A stretch of 64,000 bases of DNA from the NCBI GenBank assembly GCA_016209735.1, contig JACQVN010000062.1, positions 1-64,000 on the forward strand, written 5' to 3'. Origin of the DNA: Candidatus Methylomirabilota bacterium (GTDB lineage: Bacteria; Methylomirabilota; Methylomirabilia; Methylomirabilales; 2-02-FULL-66-22). This document shows positions 7,902 through 15,837 of the stretch, one piece after another (within the stretch, counting starts at the first letter, position 1; every line of letters starts with the position of its first letter). The notes under the pieces are model-generated. The model worked only from the letters and a program-made list of their open reading frames with translations, did no database searches and had not been told where the DNA came from. The translations under genes were made by a program, and so were the position numbers.

Positions 7902-9569
7902 TTGAGCCAGCCGGAAGCGTGGGTCCGCGTCATCCCTCTGGGCGGGGTGGGCGAGATCGGGATGAACATGACCCTCCTGGAAACCGCGCAGGACCTCCTG
8001 GTCATCGACGCCGGCCTGATGTTTCCGGAGGAGGAGATGCTGGGGATCGACCTGGTCCTTCCGGAGGTGACGTATCTCCTCCAGCAGCGGGACAAGGTCC
8101 GGGGGATCCTTCTCACGCACGGTCACGAAGATCACACCGGCTGCCTGCCGTACCTTCTGCCCCAACTGCCCGTGCCCGTCTACGGGACCCGCCTGGCCCT
8201 GGGGCTTGTCCGCGAGAAGCTGCGCGAGTTCGACCTCGACGCCACCGCCGACCTCCGCCCCATCCAGGCCAAGGAGCGGCTCTGCCTGGGGAGGCTTCCC
8301 GTCGAGTTCATCCGCGTCGCGCACAGCATCCCCGACGGCATCGCGGTGGCGGTGCAGACGCCGCCGGGCTGGGTGGTTCATTCCGGCGACTTCAAGCTCG
8401 ACCGGATGCCGGTGGACGGGGCGGACACCGACCTCGAGACGTTCGCGGCGCTGGGAGAGCGGGGGGTCCTGCTCCTCCTCTCGGACAGCACCAATGCCGT
8501 GCGCGACGGCTTCACCCCCTCGGAGTCCGGGATCGGCCAGACCTTCGAGCAGCTCTTCCGGGCTGCCCCGCGCCGCATCATCGTGGCCTGCTTCGCCAGC
8601 AACATCCACCGCATTCAGCAGGTGCTGGACGTGGCCGCCCGCCTCGGCAAGAAGGTGGCGATCAACGGGAAGAGCATGGCGGCCAACACCCGCATCGCGG
8701 CGGAGTTGGAGTACCTCCGGATTCCCCCGGCGACGGTGGTGCGGCTGGACGAGCTGAAGCGACTGCCGCCGCAGGCGGGGCTGATCCTCACCACCGGCAG
8801 CCAGGGCGAGCCGCTGTCCGCGGTGGCCCGCATGGCCGTCGGCGAGCACAAGCAGATCGAGATCGAGCCGGGCGACATGGTGATTTTCTCGGCCCGGGTG
8901 ATCCCGGGCAACGAGAAGTCGATCGCCCGGATGATCAACCAGCTCCTGAAGCGGGGGGCGCAGGTCATCACGGAAGAGAATACCCCGGGGGTCCACGCCT
9001 CGGGCCATCCCAGCCGCGAGGAGCTCAAGCTCCTCCTTGGCGCCACCCGGCCGCGCTACTTCACCCCGATCCACGGGGAGTACCGTCACCTGCACGCCCA
9101 CAGAGAGCTGGCCCGGCAGATGGGGGTGCCCGACGACCGGGTCTTCCTGCTGGAGGATGGGGATGTGCTGGAAGTGACCGCGGCCGAGGGCCGGGTCGTG
9201 GACAAGGTCCCGGCGGGGCGAGTCCTGGTGGATGGCAAAGGAGTGGGAGACGTGGGGGATACGATCCTGCGCGACCGCCAGCACCTGGCCCAGGACGGTA
9301 TGCTGGTCGTGGTGATCGGCTTCGATAAGACGGGTGCGGTGGTGGCGGGTCCCGATCTCATCAGCCGCGGATTCGCGCTCCTGCCGGAGGACCACGCGCT
9401 CTTCGAGGAGGCCCGGAGGCTGATCCTCACGGTCCTGGAGGGCTGCAGCGTGGAGGAGAAGACCGAGTGGACGCTCATCAAGCAGCGGATTCACGCGGTG
9501 CTGCGGAGATTCCTGCAGAAGACCGTGGACCGGCGGCCGATGATTCTCCCGGTGATTATTGAAGTGTGA
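7902..9569 (+). CDS. rnj: Ribonuclease J
   Basis: Metallo-beta-lactamase/beta-CASP ribonuclease with 5'-3' exo- and endonuclease activity in RNA decay and maturation. The length of 555 aa is typical. The zinc-binding signature LTHGHEDHTG begins near residue 71. SDSTNA and VHASGHPSREEL are beta-CASP motifs, and the C-terminal RNase J domain is present. TTG 7902 is preferred: GAAGGAGGT lies 11 nt upstream and the product then begins next to the conserved VRVIPLGGVGEIG block. It is separated from lon and ftsK by repeat-filled gaps. Confidence 0.94.
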   Translation: MSQPEAWVRVIPLGGVGEIGMNMTLLETAQDLLVIDAGLMFPEEEMLGIDLVLPEVTYLLQQRDKVRGILLTHGHEDHTGCLPYLLPQLPVPVYGTRLALGLVREKLREFDLDATADLRPIQAKERLCLGRLPVEFIRVAHSIPDGIAVAVQTPPGWVVHSGDFKLDRMPVDGADTDLETFAALGERGVLLLLSDSTNAVRDGFTPSESGIGQTFEQLFRAAPRRIIVACFASNIHRIQQVLDVAARLGKKVAINGKSMAANTRIAAELEYLRIPPATVVRLDELKRLPPQAGLILTTGSQGEPLSAVARMAVGEHKQIEIEPGDMVIFSARVIPGNEKSIARMINQLLKRGAQVITEENTPGVHASGHPSREELKLLLGATRPRYFTPIHGEYRHLHAHRELARQMGVPDDRVFLLEDGDVLEVTAAEGRVVDKVPAGRVLVDGKGVGDVGDTILRDRQHLAQDGMLVVVIGFDKTGAVVAGPDLISRGFALLPEDHALFEEARRLILTVLEGCSVEEKTEWTLIKQRIHAVLRRFLQKTVDRRPMILPVIIEV

Positions 9570-9573
9570 GAGG

Positions 9574-9683
9574 CAGGGGTTGGGGGTCGGGGTTCAGGGG
9601 CCAGGGGACGGCGGATGGGTCGGGCGCACGGTTCCCCCGCGTTCCCTCCCTGACCCCCGGCCCCCAGTCCCTGGCCCCTGGAG
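9574..9683. repeat. Inverted G-rich/C-rich 7-nt array after rnj, quadruplex-like
   Basis: Right after the rnj stop, units of about 7 nt (GGGGTTN, GGGGCCA) give five runs of four or more G: 9576-9579, 9582-9586, 9589-9592, 9597-9600 and 9604-9607. A C-rich reverse-complement arm (CCCTGAC, CCCCGGC, CCCTGGC) follows at about 9646-9681. The array can form either a long hairpin or a G-quadruplex. Confidence 0.75.
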
Positions 9684-9755
9684 TTTCAAGAAATCCTTGG
9701 CGAACGAGGAAAATGAGGCTACAGTCATCGCCAAACCACGAGCGTGAGGGGTATG

Positions 9756-9825
9756 CGGCTGATGGCTCATAGCTCATGGCTGCTAGCAGGCCCTACCATG
9801 AGCCAAGTGCCATGAGCCAAGAGCG
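9756..9825. repeat. CATGGCT 7-nt inverted repeat before ftsK
   Basis: Units CATGGCT/CATAGCT (9756-9783) are followed by the reverse-complement units CATGAGCC (9796-9822). It ends next to the ftsK ribosome-binding region. The same units recur at 5010-5045 and 32568-32628. Confidence 0.75.
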
Positions 9826-9834
9826 AGGGGTGGC

Positions 9835-12156
9835 GTGGCGGATCTGACCCGACCGAGTGTCTGGCTCAAAGGGCTGGCAGTCTTCCTGCGGCACGACAAG
9901 ACGCGGGAGGGGATGGGCGTGCTGGCCATGGCGGCGGCCATCCTTACCCTGGCCGGCCTGGCGACCTTCGATCCGCAGGATCCTTCGTTCTTCACTTATG
10001 TGGCCGCCAGCGAGAAGCGGGTCCAAAACGCCGTGGGCCGGGTGGGGGCCGAGGTGGCGGGCGATCTCCTGGGGGTGCTGGGTCTCTCGGCCCTCCTCAT
10101 CCCGCCCGCGCTCTTTCTCTGGGGCTGGGGGCGGCTCGGCGGCCGCCTCCTGAGCCACCGCTGGCGGCGGGCGCTGGGCGTCGTGCTGGCCATCCCCTCC
10201 ATCAGTCTCCTCGCCAGCGTCCTGCATCACCTCGCCATCTTGCCAGGCGGCCGCGTGGAGCGCCCGGGCGGGTTTGTCGGGGACGAGCTGTTCCGATTGC
10301 TGAGTTACTCCCTGGGCACCTTCGGGATGATGGTGCTGGCCCTGGCTACGCTGGCGCTGGCCGTCATCTGCCTGTCGGAGCGTTCCCTGCTCGCCTGGTT
10401 CGACTGGCCGTCCGCCGTCTTGGGTCGGGCGACCGCCTGGGTTCATGGGCGCGTCTCGTCCTGGAAGCCTCGCAAGTCCCAGTCCCCCGCGTCGCGGATT
10501 CGAACCCCCCGACCCGCCGAGACTCCCGAGGCCGGGGCGGAAGCCGGGCTCGGTCCGGCTGCGGGGATGGGGGGGGCCGCGCTGGCGGCGACGGCGTCGA
10601 TGAGTGCGGCGTCTCCTCCCGCCGTGGAACCGACCGCCGGAAAGGAGCGGACCGCCAAGGAGACACTTACCAAGAAGGAGCAGCAAGCCTTCGAGTTCCT
10701 GAGGGCCAGCCCGGGGTTCATCCGGCCGTCGGTGAAGCTCCTGGACGCGCCGCCCGGAGAAGCCGTCGGCATCAGCCAGGAAGAGATGGTGCACAACTCC
10801 CGCCTCCTGGAGAAGAAGCTGCTGGAGTTCGGCGTCGAGGGGCGGGTCACGGCGGTCAATCCCGGGCCGGTGATCACCAGCTACGAGCTGGAGCCGGGGC
10901 CGGGGATCAAGATCAACCGCATCGTGGCCCTGGCAGACGATCTGGCCCTGGGTCTGAAGGCCATGAGCGTCCGGGTCGTGGCGCCGATTCCCGGCAAGGC
11001 GGCCGTGGGCGTGGAGATTCCCAACCAGCACCGGGCCACGGTCCATCTCCGGGAGGTGCTTTCGGCCAAGGAGTTTGCCAACGAATCGCTGCAGCTCCCC
11101 CTGGCCCTGGGCAAGGATGCCGGCGGAGCGCCCGTGGTGGCGGATCTCGCGCAGATGCCCCACCTCTTGATCGCCGGCGAGACCGGGTCGGGCAAGAGCG
11201 TCTGCATCAGCTCTCTCATCCTCAGCCTGCTCTTCCGCGCGCAGCCCAAGGACGTGCGTCTGCTCCTCATCGACCCGAAGCGGGTGGAGCTGTCGGTCTA
11301 CAACGGGATCCCGCACCTGGCGGACAAGGTGGTGACGGATCCCAAGGACGCCGCCCGGCGCCTGCAGCGGGTCGTCGAGCACATGGAGGAGCGGTACAAG
11401 CTCTTCGCCCAGGTCGGGGCCCGCAACCTGCAAAGCTACAATCGGCGCATGGCGCTGGAGCCGCCGGCGGCAGACGAGCTCACCCAGGGCTCCTACCGCG
11501 GTCCGCTGCCCATGCTGGTGGTGGTCATCGACGAGCTGGCGGATCTCATTATGACGTCGCAGGCCGAGGTGGAAAACGCCATCATGCGCCTGGCCCAGAT
11601 GGCCCGCGCGGTCGGCATCCATCTCGTGGTGGCCACGCAGCGGCCGTCGGTGGACGTCCTCACCGGGGTGATCAAGGCGAACTTCCCCGCCCGGATCTCG
11701 TTCCGCGTGGCGTCCAAGGTGGACTCCCGGACAATCCTGGACATGAACGGGGCCGAGGCGCTGCTGGGGAAGGGGGACATGTTGTTCGTCCCGCCGGGGA
11801 GCTCCAAGCCCGTCCGGATCCACGGCTGCAATGTGTCGGAAGTGGAGATCCGCCGCCTGGTGGAATTCCTCAGCGGCCAGCCCAAGCCGGAGGAGTTCGT
11901 CTGGCGCCTCTTGCCACCCGAGCCCGATGCGGAGGAGGAGGGGGAGGAAAACACCGACGAGCTGTACCGCCAGGCGGTGGAGATGGTGGTCCAGACCCAG
12001 CAGGCCTCCATTTCCATGATTCAGCGCCGGCTGCGTGTCGGCTTCAACCGTGCGGCGCGCATGATCGAGCGGATGGAGCGCGAGGGGGTCGTGAGCGCGA
12101 TGGATGGGACGCGGCCCCGCGAGGTGCTGGTCTCGCGCGCGGCGGACGGATCATAG
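9835..12156 (+). CDS. ftsK: DNA translocase FtsK
   Basis: Septum-anchored DNA pump that moves chromosome termini apart and activates dif recombination. The product is 773 aa. Four hydrophobic membrane segments lie in roughly the first 180 residues, followed by a low-complexity Pro/Ala linker (about 200-280). The motor domain has Walker A AGETGSGKSV and a hydrophobic Walker B before DELADL. The C-terminal winged-helix gamma domain (IQRRLRVGFNRAARMIERME) reads KOPS sites. GTG 9835 follows GAGGGG. The stop codon TAG lies in the first unit of the next repeat array. Confidence 0.94.
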   Translation: MADLTRPSVWLKGLAVFLRHDKTREGMGVLAMAAAILTLAGLATFDPQDPSFFTYVAASEKRVQNAVGRVGAEVAGDLLGVLGLSALLIPPALFLWGWGRLGGRLLSHRWRRALGVVLAIPSISLLASVLHHLAILPGGRVERPGGFVGDELFRLLSYSLGTFGMMVLALATLALAVICLSERSLLAWFDWPSAVLGRATAWVHGRVSSWKPRKSQSPASRIRTPRPAETPEAGAEAGLGPAAGMGGAALAATASMSAASPPAVEPTAGKERTAKETLTKKEQQAFEFLRASPGFIRPSVKLLDAPPGEAVGISQEEMVHNSRLLEKKLLEFGVEGRVTAVNPGPVITSYELEPGPGIKINRIVALADDLALGLKAMSVRVVAPIPGKAAVGVEIPNQHRATVHLREVLSAKEFANESLQLPLALGKDAGGAPVVADLAQMPHLLIAGETGSGKSVCISSLILSLLFRAQPKDVRLLLIDPKRVELSVYNGIPHLADKVVTDPKDAARRLQRVVEHMEERYKLFAQVGARNLQSYNRRMALEPPAADELTQGSYRGPLPMLVVVIDELADLIMTSQAEVENAIMRLAQMARAVGIHLVVATQRPSVDVLTGVIKANFPARISFRVASKVDSRTILDMNGAEALLGKGDMLFVPPGSSKPVRIHGCNVSEVEIRRLVEFLSGQPKPEEFVWRLLPPEPDAEEEGEENTDELYRQAVEMVVQTQQASISMIQRRLRVGFNRAARMIERMEREGVVSAMDGTRPREVLVSRAADGS

Positions 12157-12417
12157 GTCCTATATGGCTTATAGGACTTATGGGACTCATCAAACGTGAG
12201 CGGTGGACGGGGAACGGAACACGGAACGTGAACAGACGGGGAACGGGGCGAACCCCCGAACTCTTGAACTTTCGAACCCTCGAACTTTCGAGCCGGGTGC
12301 TTTGGGTGCATCATGACCTACGAGCCACGAACCATGTGCGTTGAACGTCGAACGGTGAATGGTGAACATGAACCCCGTACCGCCGTACCGCCGTACCGCC
12401 GTACGGCCGTACGGCCC
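12154..12417. repeat. Three-family repeat mosaic between ftsK and lolA
   Basis: In order: 9-nt units of the TCCTATAGG/GACTTATGG type (12154-12190); GAACGGAAC- and GAACCCTC-like 8-nt units (12203-12295); GTTGAACRT-like units (12335-12372); then six CGTACSGC units (12373-12415). The ftsK stop sits at its left edge and the lolA start at its right edge. Confidence 0.75.
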
Positions 12418-13107
12418 TTGTGCCATCGATTGGTAGCGGCGCTGGCGTTGCTCCTGGCGGCTGCCGGCGTGCCGGCCGCGGCGGCGGAGCGCCCCCGCAA
12501 CGCCGATCCTGCCGGGCTGGCCGAGATTGTGCAGCGGGTTGAGTCGGCCTGCAAAGGGGTGCAGGACCTCTCGGCGAAGTTCTCGCAGACGGCGACCAAC
12601 CGCGCGCTGGGCCAGGTGCAGGAGGCCAGCGGCCTCTTCCTCCTCAAACGTCCCGGCAAGATGCGATGGGAGTACCAGAAGCCGGAGGCGTACCTGATCG
12701 TGACGGACGGGAAATCCCTCTGGGTGTACAGGCCTGTCGAGAAGGAAGTGCGCGTTCAGGAGGTGGAACAGGCCTTCAGCTCCCGGATCCCCATCTCGTT
12801 CCTGGCGGGGGACTGCGACCTCAAGCGGGAGTTCGATATCTCCAAGGTGGAGCATGCCGGAACCCGGGGCTCCGGCGCGTCGATTCTGGACCTCAAGCCC
12901 AAGCGGCCGGAGGGGGGCATCGCAAGGGTCCTGCTGGAGGTGTCGCTGAAGAACTACGCGATCGAAAAGACCACGCTCTTCGATGCGTACGGCAACACCA
13001 CGGTGGTGGCCTTCTCCGACCTGAAGCTGAACGGCGGCCTCAGCGATTCGCAGTTCGCGTTTTCGCCGCCCCCCGGCGTCACGGTCGTCAGGCCCCCCCA
13101 GCGCTAG
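12418..13107 (+). CDS. lolA: Outer-membrane lipoprotein carrier protein LolA
   Basis: Periplasmic chaperone that carries lipoproteins from the LolCDE exporter to the outer membrane. The product is about 229 aa. A Sec signal peptide (basic start, then VAALALLLAAAG, cleavage near an Ala run) is followed by the LolA fold: VQDLSAKFSQTA, SGLFLLKRPGKMRWEYQKPE and KSLWVYRP. TTG 12418 is chosen because it leaves a normal signal peptide; longer frames would translate TACG repeats. No clear ribosome-binding site is visible, so the start is uncertain. The lipoprotein receptor LolB is not in the window. Confidence 0.85.
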   Translation: MCHRLVAALALLLAAAGVPAAAAERPRNADPAGLAEIVQRVESACKGVQDLSAKFSQTATNRALGQVQEASGLFLLKRPGKMRWEYQKPEAYLIVTDGKSLWVYRPVEKEVRVQEVEQAFSSRIPISFLAGDCDLKREFDISKVEHAGTRGSGASILDLKPKRPEGGIARVLLEVSLKNYAIEKTTLFDAYGNTTVVAFSDLKLNGGLSDSQFAFSPPPGVTVVRPPQR

Positions 13108-13196
13108 GGGGATGCTATGCCTCCGTTCAACCTTCGACGGGCACAGGGCATGGGGCACGGGGCGAACGGAGGATCGGTTGGGGGGACCGAGGCGCT

Positions 13197-13255
13197 TCCG
13201 CTCATGCTGAGCCCGTCGAAGCATGAGCCCGTCGAAGCATGAGCCCGTCGAAGTA
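13197..13255. repeat. REP-like GAGCCCGTCGAAG repeats
   Basis: Three tandem copies of CATGAGCCCGTCGAAG-type sequence. The TTCGACGGGCTCA core is a near-palindrome found at eight or more sites in the window. The remainder of the lolA-yajQ gap (13108-13196 and 13256-13449) holds no gene I can support. Confidence 0.8.
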
Positions 13256-13449
13256 ACGGGATGCCTTTTCCGGCAGTCCTCGACTGTGGCGGTACGCAGT
13301 TTCAGATTGGTCTGGCATCCATCATGCGCCTCCTGGCCGTGTTCCTCTCTCCCACTCGCGCCTCGGCGGGCACCCGGAGGGGAGAAGGGGAAAGGTGAGG
13401 AGCCTTGGGGGACCTGAAGGGTGTTTGCTACACAGCAGGCGGGGACACC

Positions 13450-13944
13450 ATGGCCAAGGAATGCTCATTCGATATCGCCTCCAAGATCGATCTCCAGGAA
13501 GTGGACAACGCCATCCATCAGGTCGTGCGCGAACTCGGCCAGCGCTTCGACTTCAAGGGCAGCCCGACCGCCGTCGAGCGGGAGGAGCACGCCATCACGC
13601 TGATCGCCGAGGATGATTTCAAGCTGAAGCAGGTCCTGGAGATCCTGGAGTCCAAGCTCATCAAGCGTCAGGTGTCCCTGAAAGCCCTCTCGCGGGGAAA
13701 GGTGGAGTCCGCGGCGGGCGGGCGCTCGCGGCAGCGGATCGACCTCCAGCAGGGCATTCCCACCGAGAAGGCGCGGGAGATCGTCAAGCTCATCAAGGGG
13801 ACCAAGCGCAAGGTGCAGGCCCAGATCCAGGAAGATCAGGTCCGCGTCTTCGGGCGAGACCGGGATGAGCTCCAGGCCGTCATCCGGATCCTCCGCGAGC
13901 AAGATCTGGGGATTCACATGGAGTGCATCAACTATCGCTCCTGA
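13450..13944 (+). CDS. yajQ: YajQ family nucleotide-binding protein
   Basis: The product is 164 aa, the normal family size, starting MAKECSFDIASKIDLQEVDNA, with the family blocks RFDFKG and VRVFGRDRDELQAVI. YajQ folds as two ferredoxin-like domains and has been shown in some proteobacteria to bind cyclic di-GMP and act with transcription factors. ATG 13450 follows a purine-rich GCGGGGA. It lies upstream of a histidine kinase and a GGDEF protein, so a second-messenger role fits the context, though this is inference. Confidence 0.92.
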   Translation: MAKECSFDIASKIDLQEVDNAIHQVVRELGQRFDFKGSPTAVEREEHAITLIAEDDFKLKQVLEILESKLIKRQVSLKALSRGKVESAAGGRSRQRIDLQQGIPTEKAREIVKLIKGTKRKVQAQIQEDQVRVFGRDRDELQAVIRILREQDLGIHMECINYRS

Positions 13945-13980
13945 TCCGCCGCCGACGGATCGGTCATGGAGGAGGGTGCG

Positions 13981-15513
13981 GTGGGCAAGCGGGCCTTGGT
14001 CGTTGACAACGACAACTTCTGCGTGGAGTTACTGTCGGACATCCTGATCCAGGCCGGCTACGAGGTCGCCAAGGCCTACGATGGGTTGGAGGCCATGGAC
14101 GCCCTCCACCGCACCTGCCCCGACATCGTCTTTCTGGACATGGTCATGCCCAAGGTGGACGGCGACCAGGTCCTCCGCTACATCAGGGAAAACCCGGCCA
14201 CCCGCCACATTCCCGTGGTGATCGTGTCGGGCACGCTGGTCGAGGACCAGGAGAAGCTGGTCGCCCTGGGGGCGGATGGCTACGTGGCCAAGGGGCGCGC
14301 CCAGGACCTCGCCCGGAATGTGCAAGCGACGCTGGAGCGGCTGGATCGCGGAGCGGCCGGCCAGGAGCAGAGCATTCTGGGGATCGAGAACCTGGTGCCC
14401 CGGGACAAGGTCCGGGAGCTGCTGCACATCCGCCGCTACCGGAACGCCATCTTGAGGACCATCGGGGAGGGGGTGGTCATCCTGGACGAGGCGCGGCGGA
14501 TCATGTCCGTGAACCGCGCGGCCTTGACCATTCTCGATCAGCCGGAGCTGCGGCTCATCGGGAGTCCTGTCATCGAGATCCTCGGACCGTCGCTGCGCCC
14601 CGTCCTGGAGGAGGCCCTGGAGCGGTTCACGGTCACGCCGGACCGCGACATGGATCCGGTGGGGCTCCGCTACCGGGAGCGCCTGCTCCGCATGGCCTTC
14701 GCCTGGGTCAGTCCGGGCATCCCCAAGGACGGCTTCTTCCTCATTTTGCAGGACGTGACGGATCTGGCCGGCAAGATCGAAGAACTGTCGGCCCTGAACG
14801 CCCGCCTGGAGGCCATGGACAAGATGCGCTCGGAGCTTCTGGCCATGGTCTCGCACGATCTCCATACCCCGCTCACGGCGATCAAGGGATCGCTGGAGGT
14901 CCTCCTCAAGGAGAACATCGGGGTGGAGCTTGGCCGGGAGCTTCTGGGGATCGCCCTAAAGAACGCCGACCGCCTTTTCCGCTTGGTCAGCGACATCCTG
15001 GACCTCACCCGCATCGAGTCCGGCCGCTTCAAGGGTCGCCGGGAGTTCTTCGACGCGACGGCATCGCTCCAGGCGGCCGTCGAGCGGATGCGACCGCTGG
15101 CGGATCAGCGCCGGGTCCGGCTGGAGATCCGGACCCGGCAGGGCATGGCGCCGATCTGGGCCGACAGCGTTCGCATGGAGCAGGTCTTCGTCAATCTGCT
15201 GGACAACGCCCTGAAATTCACGCCGGCGGGGGGGCGGGTCGAGGTGACGGCGGAGGACGATCCTGCGGAGATCCTGATCGCGGTGCGCGACTCCGGCATC
15301 GGAATCCCCGCCGAGCATCTGGAGCGAATCTTCGATCGGTTCTACCGGGTGCCCCGGGCGCCGGAGACGGATGCGGAAGGGACGGGTCTCGGTCTCAGCA
15401 TCTGCAGGGCCGTGGTCGAGGACCACGGGGGCCGAATCTGGGCCCAGAGCGCGCCGAGTGAGGGCAGCGCCTTCTACGTGACGATCCCCCGGGGAGAAGG
15501 CAGGAGGCAGTAG
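13981..15513 (+). CDS. Hybrid receiver-PAS-histidine kinase
   Basis: Cytoplasmic sensor kinase of 510 aa. Order: N-terminal receiver with the phospho-acceptor Asp53 in VFLDMVMP and Lys in VAKGR; a PAS-like region (about 150-260); a helical linker; HisKA with His292 in MVSHDLHTPLTAIKG; then HATPase with NLLDNALKFTP, DSGIGIP and GTGLGLSI. No membrane segment is present, so it senses an internal signal or is driven by phosphotransfer to its receiver. The acidic pocket reads VVDNDN instead of the usual DDD. GTG 13981 is chosen because GAGGAGGG lies 4 nt upstream; ATG 13966 would overlap that site. The last codons (GRRQ, stop) fall inside a 7-nt repeat. Confidence 0.88.
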   Translation: MGKRALVVDNDNFCVELLSDILIQAGYEVAKAYDGLEAMDALHRTCPDIVFLDMVMPKVDGDQVLRYIRENPATRHIPVVIVSGTLVEDQEKLVALGADGYVAKGRAQDLARNVQATLERLDRGAAGQEQSILGIENLVPRDKVRELLHIRRYRNAILRTIGEGVVILDEARRIMSVNRAALTILDQPELRLIGSPVIEILGPSLRPVLEEALERFTVTPDRDMDPVGLRYRERLLRMAFAWVSPGIPKDGFFLILQDVTDLAGKIEELSALNARLEAMDKMRSELLAMVSHDLHTPLTAIKGSLEVLLKENIGVELGRELLGIALKNADRLFRLVSDILDLTRIESGRFKGRREFFDATASLQAAVERMRPLADQRRVRLEIRTRQGMAPIWADSVRMEQVFVNLLDNALKFTPAGGRVEVTAEDDPAEILIAVRDSGIGIPAEHLERIFDRFYRVPRAPETDAEGTGLGLSICRAVVEDHGGRIWAQSAPSEGSAFYVTIPRGEGRRQ

Positions 15514-15580
15514 GCAGGAGGCAGAGAGACTTCTTCCACCGTTTCCTGCTGCCTACTGCATCCTACTTTCTGCCTTCTGG
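15497..15580. repeat. GGAGGCA 7-nt inverted repeat after the kinase gene
   Basis: Left arm 15497-15527: units GGAGGCA/GTAGGCA. Right arm 15541-15580: TGCCTAC/TGCCTTC type. It contains the kinase stop codon. From 15581 to 15837, before the next start, I see no gene and no strong regulatory motif. Confidence 0.75.
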
Positions 15581-15837
15581 TGCTCTACCGCCGGTCGCGG
15601 TGAATGCGGCTGGCGTTGAAGCGGCTTTCCGGCGCGATTGGACGCGCGGGGGAGCCCAGGGGAACCAGCGACGGCGGAACCACCCGATCCGGCAGCCCGA
15701 GGAGCGTGCGCATCGTCTTGAGCTGCCATTTTTCGGTTGCGCCTGCCGCAGTTTGCCGCTATTCATATCAGACTGATAAGGGATTCCCGAGAAGATCCCT
15801 GAGGATTCGTGGGAGGGGGCGTCGGAGCCGACGGACC

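Noticed and set aside
7725-9494. A 589-codon open frame antisense to rnj
   Set aside because: Shadow of the RNase J gene; its start lies in coding sequence and its end in repeat units.
12313-12417. Longer LolA frame starting upstream
   Set aside because: The extra residues are encoded by GAAC and TACG repeats, and would bury the signal peptide.
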